Assembly (NCBI RefSeq): GCF_001984155.1
Contig: NZ_MTQO01000036.1
Span: 124,001-188,000, forward strand
DNA: 64,000 nt
From: Actinosynnema sp. ALI-1.44
GTDB taxonomy: Bacteria > Actinomycetota > Actinomycetes > Mycobacteriales > Pseudonocardiaceae
Direction: 5' to 3'
Part shown: positions 35,722-46,100 of the stretch, one piece after another
How the letters are laid out: each line of letters begins with the position of its first letter
Position numbering within the stretch: the stretch's first letter is position 1
The notes under the pieces: generated by a model
Seen by the model: only the letters and a program-made list of their open reading frames with translations
Databases searched by the model: none
Told to the model about the DNA's origin: nothing
Made by a program: the position numbers and the translations under genes

Positions 35722-35739
35722 TGTCGACGCACGTAGACT
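35722..35739. promoter_or_regulatory. TetR-type operator copy E
   Basis: TGTCGACG-CA-CGTAGACT in the divergent region between the YtcJ-like amidohydrolase and the zinc dehydrogenase operon. Each half has one mismatch from the perfect copy. Confidence 0.65.
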
Positions 35740-35798
35740 AACCCATCACGCGGCCATGTCGCGCACATCCACATCCGCGATGCGGCGGAAGGAGCCCG

Positions 35799-36902
35799 AT
35801 GACCGTCCCGACCTCCACCCGTGCGGCGGTGCTCACCGAACACGGTGAACCCCTGCACATGGCCGAACTCCTGCTGCCCGCGGAGATCGAACCCGGCGCC
35901 GCGCTGGTGCGCGTCTCGTGCGCCACGCTCTGCGGCACGGACGTGGAGATCTGGTCCGGCAAGATGTCCTTCCCCGGCATGCTGCCGATGGTCCTCGGCC
36001 ACGAGATGGTCGGCGAGGTCGTGGCGACCGGACCGGACACCCGTGACGCACTGGGCCGGGAGATCCCGGTCGGTGCCCGCATCGGGTGGTCCGAGTCGAC
36101 GTGCGGCGAGTGCTACGGCTGCTCGGTCCTCCGCGAGCCCGTCGCCTGCTCCCGCCGTGGCTACGGGTTCCTGCAACGCTCGGACGTGCACCCGTTCGCC
36201 ACCGCCGGGCTGTGCGAGTACGCGTACGTCGTGCCGAACGCCGCGAAACTGCTGCTACCGGACGAAATCCCCGACACGTGGGCGGCGATGGCGGGCTGCG
36301 CGGCCAAGACGGTGTTACGGGCGTTCGCGCGAGCCGGTGGCGTGACGCCCGGGTCCCGTGTCGTCGTACAGGGATCAGGAGCGCTCGGCCTGTTCGCGAC
36401 GGCCGTCGCCCGGATCTCCGGCGCCGGAACGGTGATCACGGTCGGCGCGCCCACGTCACGACTGCGGCTCGCCGGGGAGTTCGGCGCCGACGCCACAGTG
36501 GACATCGCCGACGGCGAGACCGTCCACCGTGTCCACGAGCTCACCGACGGGCACGGCGGGGATCTCGTGCTGGACTTCGCCGGAGCGCCATCGGTCGGTC
36601 ACGAGGCCGTGGCGATGGCCGCGCAACGCGCGACCGTCGTCATCGTCGGGACCACCGGCCCGAACGACGTGCCCGTGCCGTTGGGCGCGTTGATGGGCAA
36701 GGAACTCACTGTCGTCGGCTCGCTCAACGGCGACATCGCCGACTACCACAACGCGATCGAGTTCTTCCGCTCGTTCGGCGACCGGATGCCGTGGGACTCG
36801 CTGTTCGGCGCGCCCGTCGGCCTGTCGGCCGCCTCCGAGCGGATCGCCGCGATGCAACGCCTTGACGAGGTCAAGGCCGTCATCGACCCCCGTCTCGACT
36901 GA
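35799..36902 (+). CDS. Zinc-dependent alcohol dehydrogenase
   Basis: A 367-residue medium-chain dehydrogenase. The catalytic-zinc site is seen in ATLCGTDVE and LGHEMVGEVV; the structural-zinc lobe STCGECYGCSVLREPVAC has its Cys residues. The Rossmann motif VVQGSGALGLFATAV indicates NAD(P)+ binding. Family role: reversible oxidation of an alcohol to an aldehyde or ketone. The ATG at 35799 follows GGAAGGAG with a 4-base spacer. It heads an operon of five genes (dehydrogenase, aldo/keto reductase-like, two esterases, MFS transporter), with operator copy E upstream. Confidence 0.93.
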   Translation: MTVPTSTRAAVLTEHGEPLHMAELLLPAEIEPGAALVRVSCATLCGTDVEIWSGKMSFPGMLPMVLGHEMVGEVVATGPDTRDALGREIPVGARIGWSESTCGECYGCSVLREPVACSRRGYGFLQRSDVHPFATAGLCEYAYVVPNAAKLLLPDEIPDTWAAMAGCAAKTVLRAFARAGGVTPGSRVVVQGSGALGLFATAVARISGAGTVITVGAPTSRLRLAGEFGADATVDIADGETVHRVHELTDGHGGDLVLDFAGAPSVGHEAVAMAAQRATVVIVGTTGPNDVPVPLGALMGKELTVVGSLNGDIADYHNAIEFFRSFGDRMPWDSLFGAPVGLSAASERIAAMQRLDEVKAVIDPRLD

Positions 36903-36927
36903 CCACCACTCCCGAGAAGGAGGCACT

Positions 36928-37896
36928 GTGTCATCAATGACCTCGCTGCCCCGCCGCCGCGTCGGAACGTCCGATGTGGAGGTGTCACAGCTGTCACTCG
37001 GCTCGTGGCACACCTACGACCGGATGGACTTCGCCGACGCCGTCACCATGATCCGCACCGCGGTCGCGGCAGGCGTGAACCTGTTCGACGTCGGCGTCTA
37101 CGGCATACCCGGGATGGCGCCGGTGTTCACCGACGTGCTCTGGAGCGCGATCATGCGCGCGTCGGGCATCCCGCGCGAGGAGTACCTGGTCTCGGCGAAG
37201 CTCTGGATCGAGGGCTTCGACGACGAGCGCGGGTTCCGGCCCCAGCTCACCAACGCTTTCCTGCGTGGCGGATTCGACTACGCGGACCTGGTCATCCTCG
37301 GCGACCTGCGAGACGCCGAGGTCGAACTGGAGGACCTGGTCGACGACCTGTCGGGGCTGGCCCGTGCCGGGCTGGTCCGCGCGTGGGGCGTCAACAACTG
37401 GTCGGCGACGAACATCCGCGCACTGCGGGAGATCGCCGCGGCACGCGGAGTCGACGGCCCGCAGATCGCGCAGCTGAAGTACAGCGTGGCCCGGCGGTCC
37501 ATTCCGGACGGTGAACCGTTCGCCAAGCTGTTCGCCGAAGGCTTCACGATGCAGGCCTCGGACGTGCTCGAAGGAGGCATCCTCACCGGCCGCACGGACC
37601 TGACTCGCGAGGTGGGCCGGGACCCCGGCGCTGTCCGGGACGCGATCGCCCGGTCGACAGCCGGTCTGGTCGAACTCGCCGAGAAGCTCGGCACAAGCGC
37701 GGCACGCCTGGCGGTCGCCTTCACCCTGACCCACCCCGCCAACGTCACCACGCTGTTCGGCGCGACCAAGCTGGCGCAACTCGAGGACAACCTCGCCGCG
37801 GTCGACCTCGTCGAGCAGGTTGGTGCCGACGAGCTGCGTGCTTTGGTCGAGCCGTTCTGGGCCGACCGTGGCGTTGTCGACCCGGAAGGGCCGTGA
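36928..37896 (+). CDS. Second aldo/keto reductase-like protein lacking the catalytic His
   Basis: A 322-residue AKR-fold protein, paralogue of the 32498-33442 product. The N-terminal signature SLGSWHTYDRMDF is shared. Asp and Tyr are found in LFDVGVYGIPG and Lys in LVSAKLWIEGF, while the position of the catalytic His reads DLVILGDLRDA (His to Gly). The cofactor end TLFGATKLAQLEDN is conserved. The GTG at 36928 follows AAGGAGG with 4 bases between; an ATG at 36937 has poorer spacing. The stop is followed 4 bases later by the first esterase gene. Loss of the same His in both paralogues suggests an ancestral change of chemistry, or a structural partner role, rather than decay. Confidence 0.88.
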   Translation: MSSMTSLPRRRVGTSDVEVSQLSLGSWHTYDRMDFADAVTMIRTAVAAGVNLFDVGVYGIPGMAPVFTDVLWSAIMRASGIPREEYLVSAKLWIEGFDDERGFRPQLTNAFLRGGFDYADLVILGDLRDAEVELEDLVDDLSGLARAGLVRAWGVNNWSATNIRALREIAAARGVDGPQIAQLKYSVARRSIPDGEPFAKLFAEGFTMQASDVLEGGILTGRTDLTREVGRDPGAVRDAIARSTAGLVELAEKLGTSAARLAVAFTLTHPANVTTLFGATKLAQLEDNLAAVDLVEQVGADELRALVEPFWADRGVVDPEGP

Positions 37897-37900
37897 CTTC

Positions 37901-38893
37901 ATGAGTGAGGAGCTCGTCGTGACCCATCCCCCGGTCCCCTTCGACCCGGACATCGAGCCCGCGCTGGACGAGATCGTGCCGAAGGACGCCCCGGCGTACA
38001 CCCCGGAGACGGTCCCGGCCATGCGCCAGGCCATGGCCTCGATGTTCCCGCCCGCCGCCGAGGTGGTCGGCGACGCGCCCGTCGACGTCGTCGAACGGAC
38101 CGTTCCCGGCCCGGTCGGCGCACCCGACCTGGCGGTCACGATCCTCTCGCCGCGCGACCGGCAAGGACCGGTGCCCGCCCTGTACAACATCCACGGCGGC
38201 GGGATGATGGTCGGCCACCGCAACATGGACGTGTCCCGGCTGCTGGCGCTCGTGCTGGAACTGGGTGTGGTCGCGGTCAACGTCGAGTACCGGCTGGCAC
38301 CGGAACACCCGCACCCGGCACCCGTCGAGGACTGCTACGCGGGTCTGGTGTGGACGGTCGAGAACGCGGACGAGCTGGGCATCGACCCCGACCGGATCGT
38401 GGTCATGGGCGGCAGCGCGGGCGGTGGGCTGTCCGCGGGCGTCGCGTTGCTGGCACGCGACCGCGGCGGGCCGCGCCTGGCCGGGCAGTTGCTGCTGTGC
38501 CCGATGATCGACGACACCAACACCACCGTCGCGAGCCACCAGTACAGCGGGATCGGCACGTGGACGCGGGAGGCGAACGCCGCGGGCTGGCAGTCGCTGC
38601 TCGGCGACGCCGTCGGGACCGACGCCGTGTCCCCGTACGCGGCGCCGACCAGGGCCACCGACCTGTCCGGGCTGCCACCGGCGTTCATCGAGGTGGGCAG
38701 CGCGGAGCCGTTCCGCGACGAGGACACCCAGTACGCGCTGCGGATCTGGGCCACCGGCGGACAGGCCGAGCTGCACGTGTGGAGCGGCGCGTTCCACGGG
38801 TTCGACCTCTACGTCCCGGACTGGCCGATCAGCCATGAGGCGCTGCGGACGCGCAACTCGTGGCTGCGCCGCGTACTGGGGTTGACCCAATGA
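37901..38893 (+). CDS. HSL-type alpha/beta hydrolase (esterase) 1
   Basis: A 330-residue esterase of the hormone-sensitive-lipase-like group. Oxyanion motif NIHGGGMMVG, nucleophile motif VVMGGSAGGG, acid residue in EVGSAEPFRDED and His in SGAFHGFDLY are all present. Such enzymes hydrolyse short acyl esters. Two starts are possible: the ATG at 37901, or the GTG at 37919, which has GAGGAG just upstream. The stop overlaps the start of the next esterase (ATGA), so the pair is translationally coupled. It is about half identical by eye to its neighbour, indicating tandem duplication. Confidence 0.9.
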   Translation: MSEELVVTHPPVPFDPDIEPALDEIVPKDAPAYTPETVPAMRQAMASMFPPAAEVVGDAPVDVVERTVPGPVGAPDLAVTILSPRDRQGPVPALYNIHGGGMMVGHRNMDVSRLLALVLELGVVAVNVEYRLAPEHPHPAPVEDCYAGLVWTVENADELGIDPDRIVVMGGSAGGGLSAGVALLARDRGGPRLAGQLLLCPMIDDTNTTVASHQYSGIGTWTREANAAGWQSLLGDAVGTDAVSPYAAPTRATDLSGLPPAFIEVGSAEPFRDEDTQYALRIWATGGQAELHVWSGAFHGFDLYVPDWPISHEALRTRNSWLRRVLGLTQ

Positions 38894-39861
38894 CCACACC
38901 CGTGCCGTACGACCCGGAGCTGGAGCCCGGCCTGGCCGCGTTCCTCGACCTGGTCGAGCGGATCCCGCTGCGCGCCGACACGATCCTGGCCAACCGGGCC
39001 CACTTCGCCACCATCATCCCGCCGATCGACCAGATGGTGGGCGACCGGCCGGTGGACGTCGAGGACCGCACGGTGCCCGGCCCGCCGGGTGCGCCCGACA
39101 TCGTCCTGACGATCATCCGGCCGCGGGGCGGCGTGACGGACGCGCCCGCGTTCTACAGCATCCATGGCGGCGGAATGGTGCTGGGCAACCGGTTCTTCGG
39201 CGTCGACGGGCTCATCGACGACGTGCTGCTGTTCAACGCGGTCGGTGTGTCGGTCGAATACCGGCTGGCTCCGGAGAACCCCGCGCCCGCCGCCGTCGAG
39301 GACTGCTACGCGGGCCTCGTGTGGCTGGTGGACAACGCGGCAGAACTGGGCGTCGACCCCGGCCGGATCGTGGTGACCGGGGCCAGTGCGGGCGGTGGGC
39401 TCTCGGCCGGGGTGGCGTTGATGGCACGGGACCTCGGCGGGCCGTCGATCATGGGCCAGATGCTGCTGTGCCCGATGATCGACGATCGCAACGAGTCGGT
39501 GTCGACGCGGCAGTACGACGGGATCGGTGCGTGGGACCGCAACAACAACGACACGGGCTGGAACGCGCTGCTCGGCTCGTTGCGCGGCACCGAGCACGCT
39601 TCGCCGTACGCGGTTCCGGCCAGGGCCACGGACTTGTCGAACCTGCCGCCCGCGTACATCGACGTCGGCGCCGCGGAGATCTTCCGTGACGAGGCGACGG
39701 AGTACGCACTGCGGATCTGGGCCACCGGCGGACAGGCCGAACTGCACGTGTGGGCGGGCGGATACCACGGGTTCGCGGGCTTCTCGCCCGGCGCCGAGGT
39801 CTCCCGTGCCGCCGCCGCGGCACGGTTGTCGTGGTTGCGAAGGATCCTGCGGGCCCCGTGA
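38890..39861 (+). CDS. HSL-type alpha/beta hydrolase (esterase) 2
   Basis: A 323-residue paralogue of the preceding esterase with the same layout: SIHGGGMVLG, VVTGASAGGG, acid in DVGAAEIFRDEA, and His in WAGGYHGFAG. A clear ATG at 38890 overlaps the upstream stop by four bases, and its own stop overlaps the GTG of the MFS gene (GTGA), so three genes are tightly coupled. Divergence is mainly N-terminal, in the cap region that shapes the substrate pocket, so the two may act on different esters. Confidence 0.91.
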   Translation: MTTPVPYDPELEPGLAAFLDLVERIPLRADTILANRAHFATIIPPIDQMVGDRPVDVEDRTVPGPPGAPDIVLTIIRPRGGVTDAPAFYSIHGGGMVLGNRFFGVDGLIDDVLLFNAVGVSVEYRLAPENPAPAAVEDCYAGLVWLVDNAAELGVDPGRIVVTGASAGGGLSAGVALMARDLGGPSIMGQMLLCPMIDDRNESVSTRQYDGIGAWDRNNNDTGWNALLGSLRGTEHASPYAVPARATDLSNLPPAYIDVGAAEIFRDEATEYALRIWATGGQAELHVWAGGYHGFAGFSPGAEVSRAAAAARLSWLRRILRAP

Positions 39862-41075
39862 GCAAACTCCGGATCGCGGTCGTCCTCGGCCTGCTGGAGA
39901 TCTTCGGGCCGATCTCGATGGACCTCTACCTGCCCACGTTGCCCAGTCTGGCCACCGACCTGCACACCACGGAAAGCCTCGCGCAGGCCACGATGTCGGT
40001 GTGCATGCTCGGTCTCGCGTTCGGCCAACTGGTCCTGGGCCCGCTCAGCGACCGGTTCGGCAGGCGCACGCCGTTGCTCGTCGGCACAGGCCTGTTCGCG
40101 GTGCTGTCGTTGCTGTGTGCCGTGGCGCCGACAATCGAACTGCTGCTGGTGGCCCGGCTGTTGCAAGGGCTGTGCGGCTCGGCGGGAATCGTGATCTCGC
40201 TGGCTGTCGCCCGTGACGTGGCCGAAGGCGCCGAGCTGGTGCGGTTGCTGGTCATGCTGACCACGGTCGGCGCGATCGCGCCCATCGTGGCGCCGGTCGT
40301 CGGCGGCCAGCTCGCGACGGTGATGGACTGGCGTGGGATCTTCGTCGTGCTGGCGGGCGTCGGGGTCGCGTTGTTCATCCTGGCCGCCACCTCCCTCCCG
40401 GAGACACGGCCGTCCGGTACACGTGGCCGCACACGCGAGTTCCGGACTGTGCTACGAGACCCGGTGTTCCCGTGGTTCCTGCTGGTCAGCATGTTCGGCG
40501 GCGTCGCGTTCTTCACGTACCTCGCCTCGGTCAGCTTCGTCCTACAGGACAGCTTCTCGTTGTCACCACAGGTGTTCAGTCTCTGCTTCGCCGCCAACGC
40601 CGTCATGTCGGTGATCGGCGCCCAGGTCAACCGGGCGGTGGTGCGCCGCGCCGGGCCGACGCGGATGTACGTGATCGGCGCGACCACCACCGCGCTGTCG
40701 GCGCTGGCGATGCTGGTGTCAGTGCTGCTCGACGCCGGGTTGTTCGGCGTGCTCATTCCGTTGGCGCTGATGATGTTCACCGCCGGTGGGTCACAGGCCA
40801 ACGGGTCCGCTCTCGCACTGGCCGATCACGGCGAGCGGGCCGGAACAGCCGCCGCGCTGCTGGGCACCTCCTCGTTCGCGATCGGTCCGGTGGTGGCGCC
40901 ACTGGTGTCGTTGAGCGGAACCACTCCGCTCTCGATGAGTGTCACGATCGCCGTCGCGTACGGCTGCGGCGCCACCCTCGTCTGGATGGCTGTGCTGCCA
41001 AGGCTACGCCGTCGCGTGGCGGTTGTTGATCTCGAGTCGACAGGCCACCAAAACCCGTCGACGGCGGGTCAGTGA
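39858..41075 (+). CDS. MFS transporter, Bcr/CflA drug-resistance type
   Basis: A 405-residue transporter with 12 predicted helices. The N-terminus VVLGLLEIFGPISMDLYLPT, the loop motif GPLSDRFGRRTPL after helix 2 and RLLQGLCGSAGIVIS in helix 4 are typical of Bcr/CflA proton antiporters. The GTG start at 39858 overlaps the esterase stop. As last gene of the dehydrogenase-esterase operon it probably exports a product or toxic intermediate of the pathway. It overlaps the convergent permease pseudogene by seven bases. Confidence 0.92.
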   Translation: MSKLRIAVVLGLLEIFGPISMDLYLPTLPSLATDLHTTESLAQATMSVCMLGLAFGQLVLGPLSDRFGRRTPLLVGTGLFAVLSLLCAVAPTIELLLVARLLQGLCGSAGIVISLAVARDVAEGAELVRLLVMLTTVGAIAPIVAPVVGGQLATVMDWRGIFVVLAGVGVALFILAATSLPETRPSGTRGRTREFRTVLRDPVFPWFLLVSMFGGVAFFTYLASVSFVLQDSFSLSPQVFSLCFAANAVMSVIGAQVNRAVVRRAGPTRMYVIGATTTALSALAMLVSVLLDAGLFGVLIPLALMMFTAGGSQANGSALALADHGERAGTAAALLGTSSFAIGPVVAPLVSLSGTTPLSMSVTIAVAYGCGATLVWMAVLPRLRRRVAVVDLESTGHQNPSTAGQ

Positions 41076-42357
41076 CGCTTGGCGGCGACCCACCCGAGAA
41101 CAAGCCCGGCGGCGAGAAGGATCAGCCCCCGCACCCACACCGCGCCCTCGATCTGGGTGAACAACAGGACACACGATCCGATGCCCAGGATCGGAATCAC
41201 GAGAGGCACGCGAAAATGGTCGTTGTCGCTGTCCTTGTCACGCAGGAACACAACCGCGGCGTTGACAGCGAGGAAAACCACGAGCAGCAACAGCACCAGA
41301 GTCGATGCCAGGACAGCGACCGATCCGGTCAAGGCCAGCACGGCCGACAACGCAGTGGTGGCAACGATCGCCACCCAGGGAGTGCGCCGACGCGGCAACA
41401 GCCGCGTCAACGTACCAGGCAACATTCCGTCCCTCGCCATCCCATAAGCCAGCCGCGACGACATGATGCCGGTCAGCAACGCACCATTGGCCACGGCGAC
41501 GAGGGCTATCGCGCTGAACACCCACAGCGGAACGGCACCTGCCGCACGGACGACCTCCAGCAACGGGCCGCTGGACGCCGCCAGCCGCGCGGTCGGAACC
41601 ACCGCCGAGGCGACGACCCCTACCAGCACGTAGATCACTCCCGCAGTACTCAGCGCGGCGAGCAACGCACGTGGGTAGGCCCGGCGGGGTCACGGATCTC
41701 CTCCGCCAGGTTCACGGAAGTCTCGAATCCGACGAACGAGTAGAACGCCAGGACCGCACCGGCCAGAACCCCGGCGGCGGCGCCCTGACCGGCCACACCG
41801 ACTTGGCCGAGGCGGGCCAGATCCGCGTCACCGCGCGTCATCACCCATGCGCCGAGCACGACGACGAGGATGAGCCCAGCGACCTCGATGAGGGTCGCCA
41901 CCACATTGGCCCGCAGTGACTCTTTGATCCCCCTGGCGTTGATCAGGCCGAGGGCGACAAGGAAGATCACCGCTACCAACGGAACGGGCAACCGGACGAA
42001 CTGGGCGAGGTAGTCACCGGCGAAACCGCGTGCCAAGGCCGCGACGGACACGACACCGGCCGCAAGCATGCAGAATCCCACGACGAAGCCCGCGAACGGC
42101 CCGAACGCGCGCTGGGAGTAGTGCGCGGCTCCACCCGCTCGCGGGTATTTGGTGGCGAGTTCGGCGTAGGAGCACGCCGTCAACATCGCGAGAACCAACG
42201 CCAGCAGCAGCGGCATCCAGACGGCGCCACCGGAACGCCCAGCGACTTCGCCGATGAGCACGTACACGCCCGCACCCAGGATGTCACCGAGGATGAACCA
42301 GAACAGCAAGGGGGTGCTGACCACGCGGTTCAACGTCGTCTTCGAGCTCTGGTCCAC
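41069..42357 (-). pseudogene. APC-family amino acid permease, single frameshift
   Basis: The first part (from ATG 42357) encodes the N-terminal seven or so helices of an amino-acid/polyamine permease (LLFWFILGDILGAGVYVLIG, FVGFETSVNLAEEIRDPA) and then runs into nonsense ending near 41650. The second frame continues the same protein (AYPRALLAALSTAGVIYVLV to VLGWVAAKRH). Restoring one base near 41681-41684, in the CCCGCCGGGCC run, joins the two into a continuous protein of about 429 residues. Both halves are otherwise undamaged, so this is either a very recent inactivation or a sequencing error in a GC run. Downstream it converges on the MFS gene. Confidence 0.8.
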
Positions 42358-42454
42358 CGCACCTGTCTACCCTGCCTCGACAGTCCACAAACGAAACCGA
42401 CACCGCGGTCTTCGTCGGCGACAGCTCGCACAGCAGATGAGCCGGGAGCCCGCG

Positions 42455-43120
42455 TCAGGCGAGCGGGGTGTCGTCCAGTGCCGCAGCGAGGTCGCCGGGC
42501 GTGTCGAAGATCGCGACGGCACCCGCGTCCCGCAACTCGTCGTCCCCGAAACCACCCGAACGGACGACGATCGCAGGCATCCCGGCGTGGCCTGCCGCCT
42601 TGACGTCCCACACCGAGTCGCCGACCATCACACTCGGCGCGTCGGCCGGTACACCCAGCTTGTGCAGCGCCATGTGCAGCAGGTCCGGCGCCGGTTTGGA
42701 CGCGTCCACGTCGGCGCTGGTCGTCCAGGCGTCGGCGAGGTCGCGGGCATCCAGCTTGTCCAAGAACACATCCACGTGGCGCTGCTGAGCGGAACTGGCC
42801 AGCACCAACCGGTGACCACGATCCTTGATGGCCAGCAGGAGGTCGCGAGCACCGGGCAACGGCGCCATCTCGTCGAGCAACGCGTCGGCCTCCTTGCCCT
42901 GCCGCTCCCGGGCCTCGTCGCCCACCCGGCGCTCCAGGTCCTCACCGCCCAACGCGGTCAGCAGCTGATCCCCTCCCATCCCGATCAGCCGGTGCAGCCG
43001 CCACACCGGCCACACCTCGCCCACCTGGCGCAGAGCCCGGTACCAGGCCAGCGCGTGGTGGTAGTTGGAGTCGATGAGCGTCCCGTCGATGTCGAGGACG
43101 GCGATAGCAGAACCGGTCAC
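42455..43120 (-). CDS. HAD-superfamily hydrolase (phosphatase)
   Basis: A 221-residue HAD phosphatase. Motif I DIDGTLID (nucleophile Asp and acid/base Asp), motif II LVLASSA, motif III Lys in DASKPAPD and motif IV VMVGDSVWDV are all present. The helical cap between motifs I and II (about 18-90) puts it in the phosphoglycolate phosphatase-like subclass. The start is the GTG at 43120. It stands alone between the permease pseudogene and the FG-GAP gene. The substrate is unknown. Confidence 0.9.
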   Translation of the reverse strand: MTGSAIAVLDIDGTLIDSNYHHALAWYRALRQVGEVWPVWRLHRLIGMGGDQLLTALGGEDLERRVGDEARERQGKEADALLDEMAPLPGARDLLLAIKDRGHRLVLASSAQQRHVDVFLDKLDARDLADAWTTSADVDASKPAPDLLHMALHKLGVPADAPSVMVGDSVWDVKAAGHAGMPAIVVRSGGFGDDELRDAGAVAIFDTPGDLAAALDDTPLA

Positions 43121-43181
43121 GCTCGGTGGCTACCCGCCGCCACTGTGTCTCAACCACGCAGGACGGCGGGTTCACCGGGGT

Positions 43182-46100
43182 TCAGAGCTCCGCGCGCAGG
43201 TAGTAGCTCTGGTTGGTCTTGGCCACGACGCCGCAGCGCCACTGGATGAGCACGCCGCCGTTGTCCTGGCTGTAGCCCGAGACGTCCAGACACTTGCCGC
43301 TGTGCGCGGCCCGCAGTTCGGTCACCAGGTCCAGGCCGACACCGTCGACGTACTCGAGGCGGAACTGCTGGTTGGCCTTGGGCACACCGGCGTTGCCACA
43401 CGGGAACTGCTGGACGGCGGCCTTGTCCTGGTGGGACCAGCCCGCGATGTCCACGCACATGCCGGAGACCGCGTTCTCGACGGTGTAGTACGGGCTGGCG
43501 CCGATCCGCTTCACCAGGAAGGTCTGGTTCTTCGCGGTGGCCACGCAGTCCGCCTGCTGCAACGGGACAGCCTGCAGCTTCACCTTGTCGGCGGGCACTT
43601 CGACGCACTTGTCGCTGTGCCGCGCCACCAGCCGGTACTTCCGGGTGGTTTCGACGTGGACCGCGGGCCGGGCGTCCCCGATCCGGCCGGTCCAGTCGAC
43701 GCGTTTGCCGCCGAAAGCGGTACCAGTCGACGCGTACGTGTACAGAGCGCGTTGCCCGTCGCCGGTGTCGTACAGGGCGGCGACGTCGGCTCGGCCGTCA
43801 CCGGTGAAGTCACCCGCGGTGAGCACGGCCCGGGACATCTCGAAACTGCGCTCGGCGCCGCTGCTCCACCACGGCTTGTGCGTCCAGGAACCACCTGCCG
43901 AGCTGAACGTGATCATCTGCGCGCTGGCGTCGCCGTTGTCGTACACCGCAACGACCTCGTCCTTACCGGCCGCGTCACCGTCCACATCGCCGACGAGGAA
44001 CCGGGCCCGGTCACGGTCGAACATGCTCAGTCCGCTGTCCCACTGTTGCGCAGGCGCCGCGAACTGGCCCTTGTTCGACGTGTGCAGCCACAGCTTGGTC
44101 TGGTCGTCCGGGTAGCCGCGGAACACGCCGATGTCGTCATCGCCGTCGCCGTCGAAGTCCCCGGCCACCGGGCTGAAGTCCCGGACGTCGGCCTTGCCCG
44201 CGCCACTGTCCCACTGCTGCACGGGACCCGCGAACTGACCCTTGTTCGACGTGTGCACCCAGAGCTTGGTCTGCGCACCGGCATAGCCCTGGAAGACGCC
44301 GATGTCGTCGTCACCGTCACCGTCGAAATCCCCGGCCACCACGTGGGCGGTGGACAGCCGGTACCTGGTGTCGCCGGTCCACGCCGGGCCGCTGCCCGCC
44401 AGGATCTGCGTGCCGTCCGAGTTCAGCAGGTACAGCCCTGTCTTCTGGCCGGGATCCTCCCGGAAGATCGCCACGTCCGACCGCCCGTCGCCGTTGAAGT
44501 CACCGCGGGCCGACCGGGTGGTGGTCGCCGGGAACCCGCCGTTGACGCCCGTGTCCCACCCGATGTAGCCACCGGCGAACCCACCGTCGCGGGACAGGAA
44601 GTTCCACACCGCGGTGCGCCCGTGGCCCTGGTCGAACACCTGCGTCACGTCGGCCCGCCGGTCCCCGTTCGTGTCGCCCCTGACCGGTTTCGCCGATACC
44701 GCACGGGCCTTCGCGTTGACCTCCCACTCCGGTGCCGACGAACTCATGTTGCCCGCACGGTCCACTGTGCGGACGTACAGCCGTTGCGGGATGCCGGACG
44801 TGCCACCGGGCTGGTCGGGCCACAACGTGATCGGCACGGTCGCCTTGCCCTGGTGATCGGCCGCGACCCGCAGCGGCACCTCGGGACTGAACCCGTAGGC
44901 GAACCCGGCGGTGTCGCTGTCGGCCGCTGTGAAGGACACCGAACCGGTCTCCCCGACCCATCGGACCGCTGCCCCGTCGGGGAAGTCGGTGGAGCTGACC
45001 GTGGGGCTGCCCGGCGACACGACGTCCACCGTGAAGTAACACGTCTCGGTGTAGGGACCGAACGTGTTGCTCGGGTCCACGAGCCGCGAGCGGTAGGCGA
45101 AAACTGTGCCCGGTTGGTCCTCCGGCAGCACACCGGCGGGCAGCGTGGGCCAACTGAACGCCGTTCCCGAGCCGACAGTGGCCCCGTTCAGCGTGGTGAG
45201 CACCGCACCCGCGCGCAGGATCTCCAGCTGGCCGGATACGTTGCTGCCGTCCGGGTCACTGGCCACCGCGGAGAAGCCGGGCGTCGAGGTGTTCAGCGCG
45301 GTCGGCGCCTCGGCGGTGCCGCACGGCGTGGGCGGCACGGTGGACAGACTCGTCGGCACGCGGGGTTTGGTGTTGTACTCGACCAGCAGGTGCGCGGTGG
45401 CGGGGAAGAACTTCTTCCACTGGTTCTTGTCGAGTTCGTTCTGCGCGCGCAGGCCGAAGCTCATGGTCTCGTCACCCCGGTCGGCCGCGCCCTGGACCGC
45501 GTCGAACAACGCCGGTGAACTGAACGCCATGGGCAGGTCCGGCTGGGACTTGCCGCACCCACCGGCGTCGTTCGCGTTGCCCTTGCCGGTCCACAGCTGC
45601 TTGACCCAGTGCCCTGGCACGCTGTTGTTCCACGTCAGCTTCTTGGCCGGGTCGATCTCCCTGGTCTGCCACAACTCGACGGGGGTCGGCCCGCACGACG
45701 CGGAGTGGTCCAGCGTCATCGTGACGTACGCCTTCCGCACGGTCGTCCCGATCAGCTGGGCGGTGTTCATCTGGAACAACGACCGCCACCGCCCCACGGT
45801 GCCGTCCCAGTTCAGATACCCCGTCCGGAGAGCCTTCCGGTTGTGGTCGTCGTCCCAGTACGGCGTGTCCTTCGCACGCTCGTTCACCAGGGTGTGGCGG
45901 TACTGCTTGGCGTCGAACGAAGTACCGAGGGACATCGGGTACTCCGTCGGCTGTTCCCGCCGGGTCAGCTGCCCGTCGCCGGTGAACGCCGCCGCGCCGC
46001 GTTCACCGGTCTCGAACCGGAAGCCGCGCAGCACGGGGTTGGCTGCCGCCTGTGCGTCGCGGATCACCAGTTCCGGGGCGAACCCCGCAGCACTCACGTG

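Noticed and set aside
43132-43171. Inverted repeat with 8-bp arms after the FG-GAP gene as terminator
   Set aside because: The loop is 24 bases and the arms are ordinary GC sequence; too weak to call.
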